Shown piece after piece: positions 1 to 8,319 of a stretch of 64,000 bases of DNA. The notes beneath the pieces are model-generated. The model ran no database searches, was not told the origin of the DNA, and worked only from the letters and a program-made list of their open reading frames with translations. Each line of letters starts with the position of its first letter. Position 1 is the stretch's first letter. Origin of the DNA: Rubrivivax sp. SCN 71-131 (lineage in GTDB: Bacteria > Pseudomonadota > Gammaproteobacteria > Burkholderiales > Burkholderiaceae_C); the NCBI GenBank assembly GCA_001724995.1, contig MEFD01000012.1, forward strand, positions 62,001-126,000, in the 5' to 3' direction. A program made the translations under genes and the position numbers.

Positions 1-2
1 AG

Positions 3-1268
3 TTCGAGGACCAGCGCCCGTTCTACGACTGGACGCTGGAGCGCATCGTCCCCCTCCTGCGCGCGCCGCAGTTCGCGCGCGCGAAGTCGATCGTCGAGGA
101 CATCGCGGCGCAGGGCATCGAGGCCGGCAAGGAGTTCGCGCTGCACTGCCACAACCATGCGCACAAGCTCTTCGCCAGCGAGCCCGAGGCGCGCATGCGC
201 GCGCTGTTCGCGCGCTGGGAGCACGCCCCCGATGCCGTGCTGCACGACCTGCCGGCCTTCTTCGCGCTGTTGCGCGAGCACATGGCGCAGTTCACGCCGC
301 TGCTGGCGCACGCGCTGGAGGAGCGTCATGCCAACGTCTTTCACCTGCCGCACCAGCACGAGTTCGGGCGCCTGAACCTCACCAGCGTGATGACGAGCAA
401 GCGCAAGCTCAAGGCGCTGGTCGACGAAGGCCTGGTCGGCGGCTGGGACGACCCGCGCATGCCCACGCTCACCGGACTGCGCCGCCGCGGCTACACGCCG
501 GCCTCGATCCGCAACATGGCCGAGGCCACGGGGGCCAGCAAGACCAACATCTGGATCGACTACAGCGTGCTCGAAGGCGCGTTGCGCGACGACCTCGAAG
601 GCCAGGCGCCGCGCGCGATGGCGGTGCTCAACCCCCTGCGGCTGAGGCTGACGAACTGGGCCGAGGTCTTCGGCAGCACCGAACTCCGCGAGCCCTGCCA
701 AGCACCGGCGCATCCGCAGCAGCCCGAACTCGGGCTGCGTCGCTTCGAACTCGGCCCCGAGGTCTGGATCGAGCGCGAGGACTTCGCCGAAGTCCCCGCG
801 AAGGGCTTCTTCCGCCTCTTCCCCGGCAACAAGGTGCGGCTGAAGTACGGCGTCGTCGTCGAGTGCACGGGCTGCGAGAAGGACGCGGCCGGCGAGGTGA
901 GCGCAGTGCTGGCCACCGTCGTCCCCGACACCCGCAGCGGCACGCCGGGCGCCGACGCGGTCAAGGTGAAGGGCACGATCACCTGGGTCGCCGCGCACGA
1001 CGCGCTGCCGGCCGAATTGCGCCTCTTCGAGCGCCTCTTCGCCACCGACCAGCCCGAGGAGGGCGGGCGCGACTTCCGCGAGAACCTGAACCCCGGCAGC
1101 CGGCGCGTGCAGCCCGGTTTCGTCGAGCCCTCGCTGGCCGCCGTCGCGCCCGACACGCGCCTGCAGTTCGAGCGCCACGGCTACTTCGTCGCCGATCGCA
1201 TCGACCACGCGCCGGGGCGAGCGGTCTTCAACCGCATCACCGCGCTGAAGGATTCGCGCGGACGCTGA
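3..1268 (+). CDS. glnS: glutamine--tRNA ligase (GlnRS), C-terminal part, truncated by window edge
   Basis: Charges tRNA-Gln with glutamine in the cytoplasm. The frame is open from the first bases of the window, so the N-terminal Rossmann half with the HIGH motif lies outside. Visible are FEDQRPFYDW, the KMSKS-like loop VMTSKRKL, the block GWDDPRMPTLTGLRRRGYTP and the beta-barrel anticodon-binding domain (PRAMAVLNPL, KGTITWVAAHDALP, VQPGFVEPSL, ending FNRITALKD). These match class I GlnRS well. Odd point: about 90 extra residues sit between YDWTLERI and HLPHQHEFGRLNL (about bases 48-341), where E. coli GlnRS has only a few. The insert keeps the frame and has normal codon use. Downstream of glnS is a separate DUF3016 gene. 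Confidence 0.95.
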   Translation, partial: FEDQRPFYDWTLERIVPLLRAPQFARAKSIVEDIAAQGIEAGKEFALHCHNHAHKLFASEPEARMRALFARWEHAPDAVLHDLPAFFALLREHMAQFTPLLAHALEERHANVFHLPHQHEFGRLNLTSVMTSKRKLKALVDEGLVGGWDDPRMPTLTGLRRRGYTPASIRNMAEATGASKTNIWIDYSVLEGALRDDLEGQAPRAMAVLNPLRLRLTNWAEVFGSTELREPCQAPAHPQQPELGLRRFELGPEVWIEREDFAEVPAKGFFRLFPGNKVRLKYGVVVECTGCEKDAAGEVSAVLATVVPDTRSGTPGADAVKVKGTITWVAAHDALPAELRLFERLFATDQPEEGGRDFRENLNPGSRRVQPGFVEPSLAAVAPDTRLQFERHGYFVADRIDHAPGRAVFNRITALKDSRGR

Positions 1269-1360
1269 AGCTCCGCGTCGCCTGCGCCGGGCCGGCGGCG
1301 CGGAACTCGCAGCCTGCGCCGCCGCTCGCAAGCCCATCGCAACCGCCACGGAGGCTCATC

Positions 1361-1855
1361 ATGCGCCGGACCGCACTGCTTCTCCCCCTCGCCCTGGTCC
1401 TGACGGCGGCACTGCCGGTCGCCGCGGCGCCGGCTGCAGGCGAGGTGCGCGTGCATTTCAAGCCCGTCGAGTCGCTCAGCGACGTCGGCCGCGGCGCCGA
1501 CCGCGAGCGCAACGTGAAGGCCCTCGCCGGGCATTTCCGGGCCCTCGCGGCACGCCTGCCCGCGGGCCAGGTGCTGAGCGTCGAGGTGCTCGACGTCAAG
1601 CTCGCCGGCGCGCTGCGCCCCGCGCACGGCGGCCAGGAACTGCGCGTGCTCGAGGGTCGCGCCGACTGGCCGCGGCTCGATCTCGAATGGCGCCTCACCC
1701 GGGGCGAGGGCACGCTCGCCTCGGGCCATGACCGGGTGAGCGACATGAACTACCTGGACACGCCCTTGCGCGCCGGCCACGACGACGCCTTGCCCTACGA
1801 GCGGCGGATGATCGAGCGCTGGTTCGAGGAACGGGTGGCGCCCTCGGCGCGCTGA
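1361..1855 (+). CDS. DUF3016 family exported protein
   Basis: A 164-residue protein with a clear Sec signal peptide (RR, then LLLPLALVLTAALPVAAAP, cleavage near residue 23-26) and a compact domain beginning GEVRVHFKPVESLSDVG. It matches my recollection of DUF3016, a periplasmic family of unknown function. Motifs supporting that are the W-P-x-L-x-L-E-W-R-L strand and the DMNYLD segment near the end. The start is the ATG preceded by GGAGG 8 nt upstream, just before the hydrophobic core. It stands alone: glnS ends 92 bases earlier and a remnant of a transporter on the other strand follows. No enzymatic residues can be named. Confidence 0.75.
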   Translation: MRRTALLLPLALVLTAALPVAAAPAAGEVRVHFKPVESLSDVGRGADRERNVKALAGHFRALAARLPAGQVLSVEVLDVKLAGALRPAHGGQELRVLEGRADWPRLDLEWRLTRGEGTLASGHDRVSDMNYLDTPLRAGHDDALPYERRMIERWFEERVAPSAR

Positions 1856-1888
1856 ATCGCCCGGCCGCAGCGCGGCGCCGGTTGGCGG

Positions 1889-2044
1889 CCAGCCGGCCTG
1901 GCGCAGCCACATTCCGACCACCGCCAGCGAGGCGATCGTCACCGGCACGCCGATGCGTGCGTGGCGTCGCCAGTCGATGACGATGCCGTGACCGCGCGCG
2001 GCGTCGACGACGAGGACGAGGACGTGCGGCGGGATCTCCGGCAT
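1889..2044 (-). pseudogene. C-terminal remnant of an ArsB/SLC13-type anion permease
   Basis: The minus strand encodes a short stretch reading LVVDAARGHGIVIDWRRHAR followed by IGVPVTIASLAVVGMWL. This is the typical last cytoplasmic loop plus final membrane helix of ArsB/SLC13-like anion transporters (amphipathic loop, 'RIGVPVT', terminal helix). Nothing upstream in this frame resembles the rest of such a protein, and no stop follows the helix until deep inside the neighbouring gene. It therefore looks like a decayed tail left in the gap between the DUF3016 gene and the FKBP gene. Identification is by motif memory only. Confidence 0.45.
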
Positions 2045-2135
2045 CGGTCGGCACGGGGCAATCGGCGGCGGTGGGTGAACCCCTGCCGCGAGCTGCGATG
2101 ATCGCACCCCCGAAGAACTTCCCCGGAGCCTGTCC

Positions 2136-2609
2136 GTGTCCCGAATGCCCTCCCGACTGGCCACGCGCCTGCCCGCCTGGCTGCCCCTGCTGTACGCCCT
2201 GGCCCTGACCCTGGCTTCACCGGCGCATGCCCAGGACGAGCCGCTGAAGGCCGCGGCCGCCGAAGCCGGTGCCACGGTGACGGCCAGCGGCCTCGTCTAC
2301 CGCGTGCTGACCGAGGGCAGCGGCCCCTCGCCCCAGGCCACCGACACCGTGCGCGTGCACTACCGCGGCATGTTTCCCGGCGGCAAGGAGTTCGACAGCT
2401 CGTACTCGCGCGGCCAGCCCACCGAGTTCCCGCTGAATCGCGTCATCGCATGCTGGACCGAGGGCGTGCAGCGCATGAAGGTCGGCGGCAAGGCCAAGCT
2501 CACCTGCCCGGCCGCCATCGCCTACGGTGCGCGCGGCGCCGGCGGCGTCATCCCGCCCCATGCCACGCTGCAGTTCGAGGTCGAGCTGCTGGGCATCGCC
2601 GCAAAGTAG
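2136..2609 (+). CDS. periplasmic FKBP-type peptidyl-prolyl cis-trans isomerase
   Basis: Catalyses cis-trans isomerisation of X-Pro bonds in the periplasm. The 157-residue protein has a signal peptide (LPLLYALALTLASPAHA, cleavage after AHA near residue 32) and one FKBP domain. Conserved pieces are VHYRGMFPGGKEFDSSYSRG, PLNRVIACWTEGVQRMKVGG and IPPHATLQFEVELLGI; the usual P-G-W loop here reads I-A-C-W. It is a short, single-domain FkpA-like form lacking the N-terminal dimerisation helices. The start is GTG with GGAG 8 nt upstream; an ATG three codons later is an alternative. It appears monocistronic, and the DUF808 gene converges on it. Confidence 0.9.
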   Translation: MSRMPSRLATRLPAWLPLLYALALTLASPAHAQDEPLKAAAAEAGATVTASGLVYRVLTEGSGPSPQATDTVRVHYRGMFPGGKEFDSSYSRGQPTEFPLNRVIACWTEGVQRMKVGGKAKLTCPAAIAYGARGAGGVIPPHATLQFEVELLGIAAK

Positions 2610-2653
2610 CCTCCACGAAGAGGCGGGCCGGGTGCTGCCCGGCTCCGGGGCCC

Positions 2654-3589
2654 TCAGGACGGCGCCGAGGCGCGGCGCGGCAGCAGCTTCTTGGCCAGCA
2701 GCACGACCGCCAGCACGAGGGCGCCGCCGACCAGGCCCACCAGCGCATCGCCCAGTGCGCCCAGCAGCAGCGCCGTCAGCCCGGTGGCCGGATGCACCAG
2801 GTCCTGGATGGCGTGGTGCAGCGGCGCGACGCCGTGCACCAGGATGCCGCCGCCGACGAGGAACATCGCCGCCGTGCCGAGCACCGAGAGCGCCTTCATC
2901 AGCCACGGTGCCAGGGCCAGGATGCCGCGGCCCAGCCCACGCTGCGCGCGGCTCGGGCGGCGACTGAGCCACAGGCCCGCGTCATCGAGCTTGACGATGC
3001 CGGCAACGAAGCCGTAGACGCCGACCGTCATCAGCAGCGCGATGCCGCTGAGCACCATCACCTGGGTGCCGAAGGCGGCACCGGCCACCGTGCCCAGGGT
3101 GATCGCAATGATCTCGGCGGAAAGCACGAAGTCGGTGCGCACGGCACCCTTGATCTTCGCCTGCTCGAGCTGCGCCAGATCGGCCTCGCTGGCCGTCGCC
3201 GCGGCTTCGGGCAGCCCTGCATCGCCCGCGGCCTCGGCGTGGGGCTGTCCCTGGTGCAGGAAGCGGTGCACCAGCTTCTCCACGCCCTCGTAGCAAAGGA
3301 AGGCCCCGCCGACCATCAGCAGCGGCACCACGGCCCGGGGCGCCAGCGCACTGATGAGCAGCGCCGCAGGCACCAGGATGGTCTTGTTGACGAACGATCC
3401 CCTGGCCACCGCCAGCACCACCGGGATCTCGCGGCTGGCGAGCACGCCGGCCACCTGCTGCGCGTTGAGCGCGAGGTCGTCGCCCAGCACCCCGGAGGTC
3501 TTCTTCGCCGCGAGCTTGGTGAGCACCGCCACGTCGTCGAGGACGGAGGCGATGTCGTCGATGAGGGCAAGAAGGCTGCCGCCGGCCAT
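2654..3589 (-). CDS. yedI: DUF808 (YedI-like) inner-membrane protein
   Basis: A 311-residue polytopic protein matching the YedI/DUF808 family in length and motifs. The N-terminus MAGGSLLALIDDIASVLDDV is followed by KTSGVLGDDLALNAQQVAG, then FVNKTILVPAALLISALAP and GGAFLCYEGVEKLVHRFLH. C-terminal hydrophobic segments include VHGVAPLHHAIQDLVHPATG. The function is unknown; the family is sometimes described as an inner-membrane transporter-like protein, without proof that I know of. The start is fixed by the family's characteristic MAGGSLLALLDDIA opening, although the frame is open further upstream. It is convergent with the FKBP gene and divergent from the EamA exporter. Confidence 0.88.
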   Translation of the reverse strand: MAGGSLLALIDDIASVLDDVAVLTKLAAKKTSGVLGDDLALNAQQVAGVLASREIPVVLAVARGSFVNKTILVPAALLISALAPRAVVPLLMVGGAFLCYEGVEKLVHRFLHQGQPHAEAAGDAGLPEAAATASEADLAQLEQAKIKGAVRTDFVLSAEIIAITLGTVAGAAFGTQVMVLSGIALLMTVGVYGFVAGIVKLDDAGLWLSRRPSRAQRGLGRGILALAPWLMKALSVLGTAAMFLVGGGILVHGVAPLHHAIQDLVHPATGLTALLLGALGDALVGLVGGALVLAVVLLAKKLLPRRASAPS

Positions 3590-3674
3590 GGTTGCGTTGC
3601 TGCGTGAAGACAGCCGCGATCGTCTCACGACCGAGCGCCGCGCCGCGTGCAGCCTGTAGGATCGTGCGCAGCCC

Positions 3675-4577
3675 ATGAGCACCGCCCAAGCCCTCACCCC
3701 GCGCGCCTTTCTGATGCTGCTGCTGATCGCGGCGATGTTCGGCGGCAACCACGTCGCGGCGCGCTTCGCGTTCAATGACGGCGTCGACGTCGCCACGGCC
3801 GTGATGGTGCGCAGCAGCGTCACCGCCCTCGTCGCCGGCGCGCTGGTGTGGAGCCAGCGCGCGCTGTGGACGATGCAGGGGCGCGAGCGCAAGGTGCTGG
3901 CCGGCGTCTCGCTGCTGCTGGCGGTGCAAAGCCTGGCCCTGTACTCGGCCGTGGCGCGACTGCCGGTGGCGCTGGCGCTGCTGGCCTTCAACATGTGGCC
4001 GATGTTCACCGCCGTCTGGGCCGGGCTGCTCTACGGCCAGCGGCCGACGCGCCGCATCCTGCTGGCCACGCCGGTGCTGCTGATCGGCCTGGCGCTGGCG
4101 CTGGACGCCTTCGGCGCCGCCTCGGGGCTGGGTGCACAGGCGCAGTGGGGGCGCATCGGCGCCGGCGTCGCGTTCGCCGTCGCTGCCGCTGCAGCCTTCG
4201 CGCTGATGATGGTCATCACCCAGCACGAGATCGCCCGCATCGACGGCCGCGTGCGCAGCGCCATCACCATGGGCGTGGTCGGCGTGCTCGCCTTCGCGGT
4301 CACGCAGGCGCAGGGCGGCATGCACTTGCCGCAGTCGTCCGCCGGCGTCTGGGGCCTCGCGATGCTGACGCTGCTCTACGGCACCGCCTTCGTCGTCATG
4401 TACACGCTGCTGCCGCGCCTGGGCGTGGTCGGCTCCTCGCCCATCCTCAACATCGAGCCGGTACTGGCGATGATCATGGCCTGGGCGCTGCTGGGCCAGC
4501 ACATCGCGCCGATCCAGGTCGTCGGCGCGCTGGTCGTCGTCGGGACGGTGATGGTGCTCGGGCTGCGCAAGCGCTGA
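3675..4577 (+). CDS. EamA/DMT-superfamily transporter
   Basis: A 300-residue integral membrane protein with the ten-helix, two-EamA-repeat layout of the drug/metabolite transporter superfamily. Repeat one runs from MFGGNHVAARFAF to about residue 140 and repeat two from about 155 to the end, with the typical LNIEPVLAMIMAWALLGQ near the C-terminus. It probably exports small metabolites or amino acids, but the substrate cannot be read from sequence. The ATG lies 85 bases from the divergent DUF808 start. It converges on the hpa operon, with a hairpin between the two 3' ends, so a role in the hpa pathway is only a possibility. Confidence 0.88.
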   Translation: MSTAQALTPRAFLMLLLIAAMFGGNHVAARFAFNDGVDVATAVMVRSSVTALVAGALVWSQRALWTMQGRERKVLAGVSLLLAVQSLALYSAVARLPVALALLAFNMWPMFTAVWAGLLYGQRPTRRILLATPVLLIGLALALDAFGAASGLGAQAQWGRIGAGVAFAVAAAAAFALMMVITQHEIARIDGRVRSAITMGVVGVLAFAVTQAQGGMHLPQSSAGVWGLAMLTLLYGTAFVVMYTLLPRLGVVGSSPILNIEPVLAMIMAWALLGQHIAPIQVVGALVVVGTVMVLGLRKR

Positions 4578-4586
4578 ATACGACTC

Positions 4587-4610
4587 GCATCGCGCAACGA
4601 TGCGCGATGC
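4587..4610. terminator. GC-rich hairpin between convergent genes
   Basis: A perfect 9-bp inverted repeat, GCATCGCGC and GCGCGATGC with a 6-nt loop, lies in the 43-base gap between the EamA gene and hpaH, which converge here. There is no U-tract on either strand, so it is at best a weak bidirectional terminator or an mRNA 3'-end stabiliser. Confidence 0.45.
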
Positions 4611-4620
4611 GCCTGAGATA

Positions 4621-5424
4621 TCAAACGAAGCGGAACGCCACTGCCCCCAGCGACCCGTAGTCGACGTGGAAGCTGTCGCCGGCGGCCGCGCTCACCGGTC
4701 GCGTGAACGAGCCCGCGAGCACCACCTGCCCGGCCTGTAGCGACTCGCCGTAGGGCGCGATCTTGTTGGCCAGCCAGGCCACGCCGCTGGCCGGGTGGTT
4801 GAGCACCGCGGCGGCCAGGCCCGTCTCCTCGATGACGCCGTTCTTGAAGAGCATCGCGCCGACCCAGCGCAGGTCGACGTCCAGCGGGCGCACCGGGCGT
4901 CCGCCGAGCACGATGCCGGCGTTGGCGGCGAAGTCGCTGATGGTGTCGAAGACCTTGCGCATCTGCTTGGTCTCACGGTCGAACTGCTCGATGCGCGCGT
5001 CGATGATCTCGATCGCCGGGCACACGTAGTCGGTGGCGGCGAGCACATCGAAGAGCGTCACGCCCGGCCCCTGCAGCGGCTTGCCGAGGATGAAGGCGAG
5101 CTCGACCTCGACGCGCGGCGCGATGAAGCGATCGATCGGGATGTCGCCGCCGGCGGCGAAGAACATGTCGTCCATCAGCGGCGCGTAGTCGGGCTCGGTG
5201 ATCTGGCTGGCGATCTGCATCGCGCGCGAGGTCAGGCCGATCTTGCGGCCCTTGATCGTGCGGCCGTCCTGCAGTTCGAGCTTCACCCATTCGCGCTGGA
5301 TGGCGTAGCCGTCTTCGATCGTCATGCCCGGGTGCAGCTTCGAGAACTGGCGCAGCGGCGTGCGCGTCTTGCGCGCGTCGTAGAGCTGGCGGGCCAGGGA
5401 CTGGACGGTGGTGGGGTCGAGCAT
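4621..5424 (-). CDS. hpaH: 2-oxo-hept-3-ene-1,7-dioate hydratase
   Basis: Adds water to the 2-oxo-hepta-3-ene-1,7-dioate (2-hydroxyhepta-2,4-diene-1,7-dioate) intermediate in homoprotocatechuate degradation; Mg2+-dependent and cytoplasmic. The 267 residues equal the length I recall for E. coli HpaH. Family signatures include [40 protein letters not shown], the acidic metal-binding stretch [11 protein letters not shown] and [10 protein letters not shown]. The start [14 protein letters not shown] fits the family, although the frame runs open upstream. It is the last gene of the minus-strand hpa operon, 11 bases after hpaF, and converges on the EamA gene. The following aldolase gene hpaI is absent from the window. 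Confidence 0.93.
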   Translation of the reverse strand: MLDPTTVQSLARQLYDARKTRTPLRQFSKLHPGMTIEDGYAIQREWVKLELQDGRTIKGRKIGLTSRAMQIASQITEPDYAPLMDDMFFAAGGDIPIDRFIAPRVEVELAFILGKPLQGPGVTLFDVLAATDYVCPAIEIIDARIEQFDRETKQMRKVFDTISDFAANAGIVLGGRPVRPLDVDLRWVGAMLFKNGVIEETGLAAAVLNHPASGVAWLANKIAPYGESLQAGQVVLAGSFTRPVSAAAGDSFHVDYGSLGAVAFRFV

Positions 5425-5435
5425 GAAGAAGCCAC

Positions 5436-5840
5436 TCAGGGTTTGGCGAAGAGCGGATGCAGGTTGCCGAACTTGGCGTCGAAGACTTCCGCGCCGACGT
5501 CGACCTGCAGCGTCAGGCCGATGCGCCGGCGCTGCAGCAAGGGCGCGAAGTGGGCCTTGGCGACGTCGGCCAGCGCCTGGCCCGCAGCCTGCTGCACGGC
5601 CTCGCTGCGGCCGCGGCCCATGCGCAGGTTGAACCAGCAGAAGCCGTAGTCGCCCGAACCGTCGGCGACGGCGAAGTGCGCTGCCGGATAGGCGAGCACG
5701 CGTGTGCCGCCGGTCGGGAAGACCTGCGCGCCGCGCTCGTCCTTCACCGTCAGCATCGCGTCGGCGAGCTTGCGGCAAAGGCCGCCGAGGTCGGCCTCGG
5801 CCTCGAGGTTGCCCGTGTAGAGCAGCACCAGGTGCGGCAT
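5436..5840 (-). CDS. hpaF: 5-carboxymethyl-2-hydroxymuconate delta-isomerase
   Basis: Isomerises 5-carboxymethyl-2-hydroxymuconate in the hpa pathway; a member of the tautomerase superfamily. After initiator removal, the N-terminal proline of [13 protein letters not shown] is the catalytic base. Length is 134 residues, slightly longer than the roughly 126 of E. coli HpaF. The pieces [27 protein letters not shown] and a C-terminal [11 protein letters not shown] fit the family. It lies 22 bases after hpaD and 11 before hpaH, so it is co-transcribed with them. Nothing unusual was seen. Confidence 0.92.
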   Translation of the reverse strand: MPHLVLLYTGNLEAEADLGGLCRKLADAMLTVKDERGAQVFPTGGTRVLAYPAAHFAVADGSGDYGFCWFNLRMGRGRSEAVQQAAGQALADVAKAHFAPLLQRRRIGLTLQVDVGAEVFDAKFGNLHPLFAKP

Positions 5841-5862
5841 GGCGTCAGGCCTTGGCCTGCGG

Positions 5863-6789
5863 TCAGATGCGCACCGACACCGGCGTATAGCCCTCGGCGG
5901 CCGAGGCCACCGGCTGCGGGATCGCGTGGCCGTCCTGCGGCGTCACCGGCAGCACGACGTTGATCTGCCCGGTGCCGCTGGCGCCGAAGTAGGGCGTGAC
6001 GATCTCGGCCTTGCCGTCGTAGGCCGACCAGCCCAGCGCCCCGAGCAGCATCGCGGTGTCGTGCATGAAGCCTTCGCCGTGGCCCTTGGAGGCGTACTCC
6101 GGGAGCATGGTGCAGAACTCGGCCCACTCGCCGTTCTTCCACATCTCGATGACGTCTCGGTCCATGCGCTCGAGCAGCGGGCTCCAGATCTTGAAGCCGA
6201 ACTCGGGCGCGAGGCCGTTCTGCGCGAAGCGGTGGCTGAGTGAACCGCTGGCGAGGATCGCCACCTTGCCGTCGTAGCGCTCCTCGATCGCGCGGCGGAT
6301 GGCCCAGCCCAAGCGCGCGCTGTCGTCGAGGTAGTGCACGGTGCACAGCGCCGAGACCGAGACCGTCCTGAAGTGCTGGTCCTCGTTCATGTAGCGCATC
6401 GGCACCAGCGTGCCGTACTCCGGCGCGAGCGTGGTGCTGTCGTGCGCCAGCGCCTCGACGCCCATCTCGTTGGCGACTTCGGCGAGCAGCTTGCCGAGCC
6501 CCGGGTTGCCCGGGAACTCGTAGCCCATGTTGGCGATGAAGTGCGGCAGCTCCGGGCTGGTGTAGAGGCCCTTGAAGTGCGCGCCGCAGTTGATGTGGTA
6601 GCTGGCATTCACCAGCCAGTGCGTATCGAAGACGACGATGGTGTCGACGCCCAGTTCGCGGCAGCGGCGACCGATCTCCTTGTGGCCGTCGATCGCATCC
6701 TGGCGCGAACCCTTGCGCGCGCCAGGGAGCTCGCTCAGGTAGAGCGAGGGCACGTGGGTGATCTTGGCGGCGAGGACGAGCTGGCCCAT
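5863..6789 (-). CDS. hpaD: 3,4-dihydroxyphenylacetate 2,3-dioxygenase (class III extradiol)
   Basis: Opens the ring of homoprotocatechuate next to the diol, using Fe(II) or Mn(II) and O2, to give 5-carboxymethyl-2-hydroxymuconate semialdehyde. The 308-residue protein belongs to the LigB-like class III family. Visible landmarks are the metal/substrate histidines in KITHVPSLYLSELPG and VVFDTHWLVN, the CGAHFKGLYTSPELPHFI segment, HDSTTLAPEYGTLVPMRYM and LASGSLSHRFAQNG. A ribosome-binding GGAGAC lies just before the ATG on the minus strand. It sits between hpaE and hpaF in the operon. The C-terminus (PQDGHAIPQPVAS) is a little longer than E. coli HpaD. Confidence 0.94.
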   Translation of the reverse strand: MGQLVLAAKITHVPSLYLSELPGARKGSRQDAIDGHKEIGRRCRELGVDTIVVFDTHWLVNASYHINCGAHFKGLYTSPELPHFIANMGYEFPGNPGLGKLLAEVANEMGVEALAHDSTTLAPEYGTLVPMRYMNEDQHFRTVSVSALCTVHYLDDSARLGWAIRRAIEERYDGKVAILASGSLSHRFAQNGLAPEFGFKIWSPLLERMDRDVIEMWKNGEWAEFCTMLPEYASKGHGEGFMHDTAMLLGALGWSAYDGKAEIVTPYFGASGTGQINVVLPVTPQDGHAIPQPVASAAEGYTPVSVRI

Positions 6790-6843
6790 GGCGGGTCTCC
6801 TTCGGTTGGATGTGTCGGGTCGATGACGATTCGATCGCGGCGT

Positions 6844-8301
6844 TCAGGCGCCCCAGCGCGGGATGGCGTGCGAGCCCAGGCTGACGCAGACGTTCTTCGG
6901 CTCGAGGAAGACCTCGTAGCTCCAGGTGCCGCCCTCGCGGCCGGTGCCGCTGGCCTTGGTGCCGCCGAAGGGCTGGCGCAGGTCGCGCACGTTCTGGCTG
7001 TTGACGAAGCACATGCCGGCCTCGATGCCCGCGGCCACGCGGTGCGCGCGGCCGAGGTTCTCGGTCCAGACGTAGCTCGAGAGCCCGTAGGCGATGTCGT
7101 TGGCGATGCGCACCGCGTCGGCCTCGTCGTCGAAGGGGATGAGGCAGGCGACCGGGCCGAAGATCTCCTCCTGCGCGATCTTCATGCGGTTGTCGACGTC
7201 GGCGAACACCGTGGGCTGCACGAAGTTGCCCTTGGCGAGATCGCCCGCCAGCGCCGGCGCGTCCAGTCCGCCGCACAGCAGCGTCGCGCCTTCCTTGGGG
7301 CCGAGCTCGATGTAGCGGCGCACCTTGGCGAGGTGGTCGGCGCTGATCATCGGGCCGACGATGATCGACTCGTCCATCGGGTCGCCGACCTTGATCTTCT
7401 TCGCACGCGCGACGAAGCGCGCGGCGAAGTCGGCGTAGATCGACTTCTGCACCAGGATGCGGCTGCCCGCGGTGCAGCGTTCGCCGTTGTTGCTGAAGAT
7501 CATGAACACCGCGGCGTCGAGCGAGCGCGCGGGGTCGGCGTCGTCGAAGATCACGAAGGGGCTCTTGCCGCCGAGCTCCATGCTGAACTTCTTCAGCCCG
7601 GCGCTCTGCACGATGCGGTTGCCGGTCGCCGTCGAGCCGGTGAAGGAGATCGCGCGCACGTCGGGGTGCGCGCACAAGGCCTCGCCGGCCGTCCTGCCGT
7701 AGCCGTGCACGACGTTGAGCACGCCCTTGGGGATTCCGGCTTCCAGCGCCAGTTCGCCCAGGCGCGCGGCCGTCAGCGGACTGAGCTCGCTCATCTTCAG
7801 CACCGCGGTGTTGCCGAAGGCCAGGCAGGGCGCGACCTTCCAGGTCGCGGTCATGAAGGGAACGTTCCAGGGGCTGATGAGCGCGCACACGCCCACCGGG
7901 TGGAAGAGCGTGTAGTTCAGGTGCGTGGGCGTGGGGTAGGTGTGCCCGTCGACGCGCGTGCACATCTCGGCGAAGTAGTGGAAGTTGTCGGCCGCACGCG
8001 GGATCAGCTGCTTGCCGGTCTGCGCGATCACCTGCCCGGTGTCCATCGTCTCGGTGCGCGCGATCTCGGGCACATGCCGGGCGATCAGTTCACCCAGCGC
8101 GCGCACGCGCCGGGCGCGCTCGGTGGCCGCCATGCCGGCCCAGGCCGGGAAGGCCGCCTTGGCGGCCGCGACGGCGGCATTGACCTCCTCGGCGCCGCCG
8201 CTGGCCACGGTGGCCAGCACCTGCTGGTTGGCGGGGTTGAGGGTCTCGAAGCGGTCGCGGCTGTCGACGGCCTCGCCGTTGATCAGGTGGCGGATGTGCA
8301 T
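6844..8301 (-). CDS. hpaE: 5-carboxymethyl-2-hydroxymuconate-semialdehyde dehydrogenase
   Basis: Oxidises the ring-cleavage semialdehyde to the acid with NAD+. The 485-residue aldehyde dehydrogenase has the full ALDH signature set: SPWNVPFMTATWK, FTGSTATGNRIVQSAG for the cofactor, the general-base glutamate in MELGGKSPFVIF, and the nucleophilic cysteine in NNGERCTAGSRI. The C-terminal block QEEIFGPVACLIPFDDEADA also fits. The start, MHIRHLINGEAVDSRD, is typical of HpaE. The gene sits 18 bases downstream of the PLP decarboxylase and 54 upstream of hpaD, on the same strand, so one operon is likely. Confidence 0.94.
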   Translation of the reverse strand: MHIRHLINGEAVDSRDRFETLNPANQQVLATVASGGAEEVNAAVAAAKAAFPAWAGMAATERARRVRALGELIARHVPEIARTETMDTGQVIAQTGKQLIPRAADNFHYFAEMCTRVDGHTYPTPTHLNYTLFHPVGVCALISPWNVPFMTATWKVAPCLAFGNTAVLKMSELSPLTAARLGELALEAGIPKGVLNVVHGYGRTAGEALCAHPDVRAISFTGSTATGNRIVQSAGLKKFSMELGGKSPFVIFDDADPARSLDAAVFMIFSNNGERCTAGSRILVQKSIYADFAARFVARAKKIKVGDPMDESIIVGPMISADHLAKVRRYIELGPKEGATLLCGGLDAPALAGDLAKGNFVQPTVFADVDNRMKIAQEEIFGPVACLIPFDDEADAVRIANDIAYGLSSYVWTENLGRAHRVAAGIEAGMCFVNSQNVRDLRQPFGGTKASGTGREGGTWSYEVFLEPKNVCVSLGSHAIPRWGA

Positions 8302-8319
8302 CTTCCTGCTCCTTGGGGT

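Noticed and set aside
3590..4009. N-terminal extension of the DUF808 protein
   Set aside because: The upstream codons run into the divergent EamA gene and look non-conserved; the family's start is MAGGSLLALIDDIA.
5425..5778. Fusion of hpaH with upstream frame across hpaF
   Set aside because: The frame is open only because of GC bias; HpaF is fully recognisable in another frame there.
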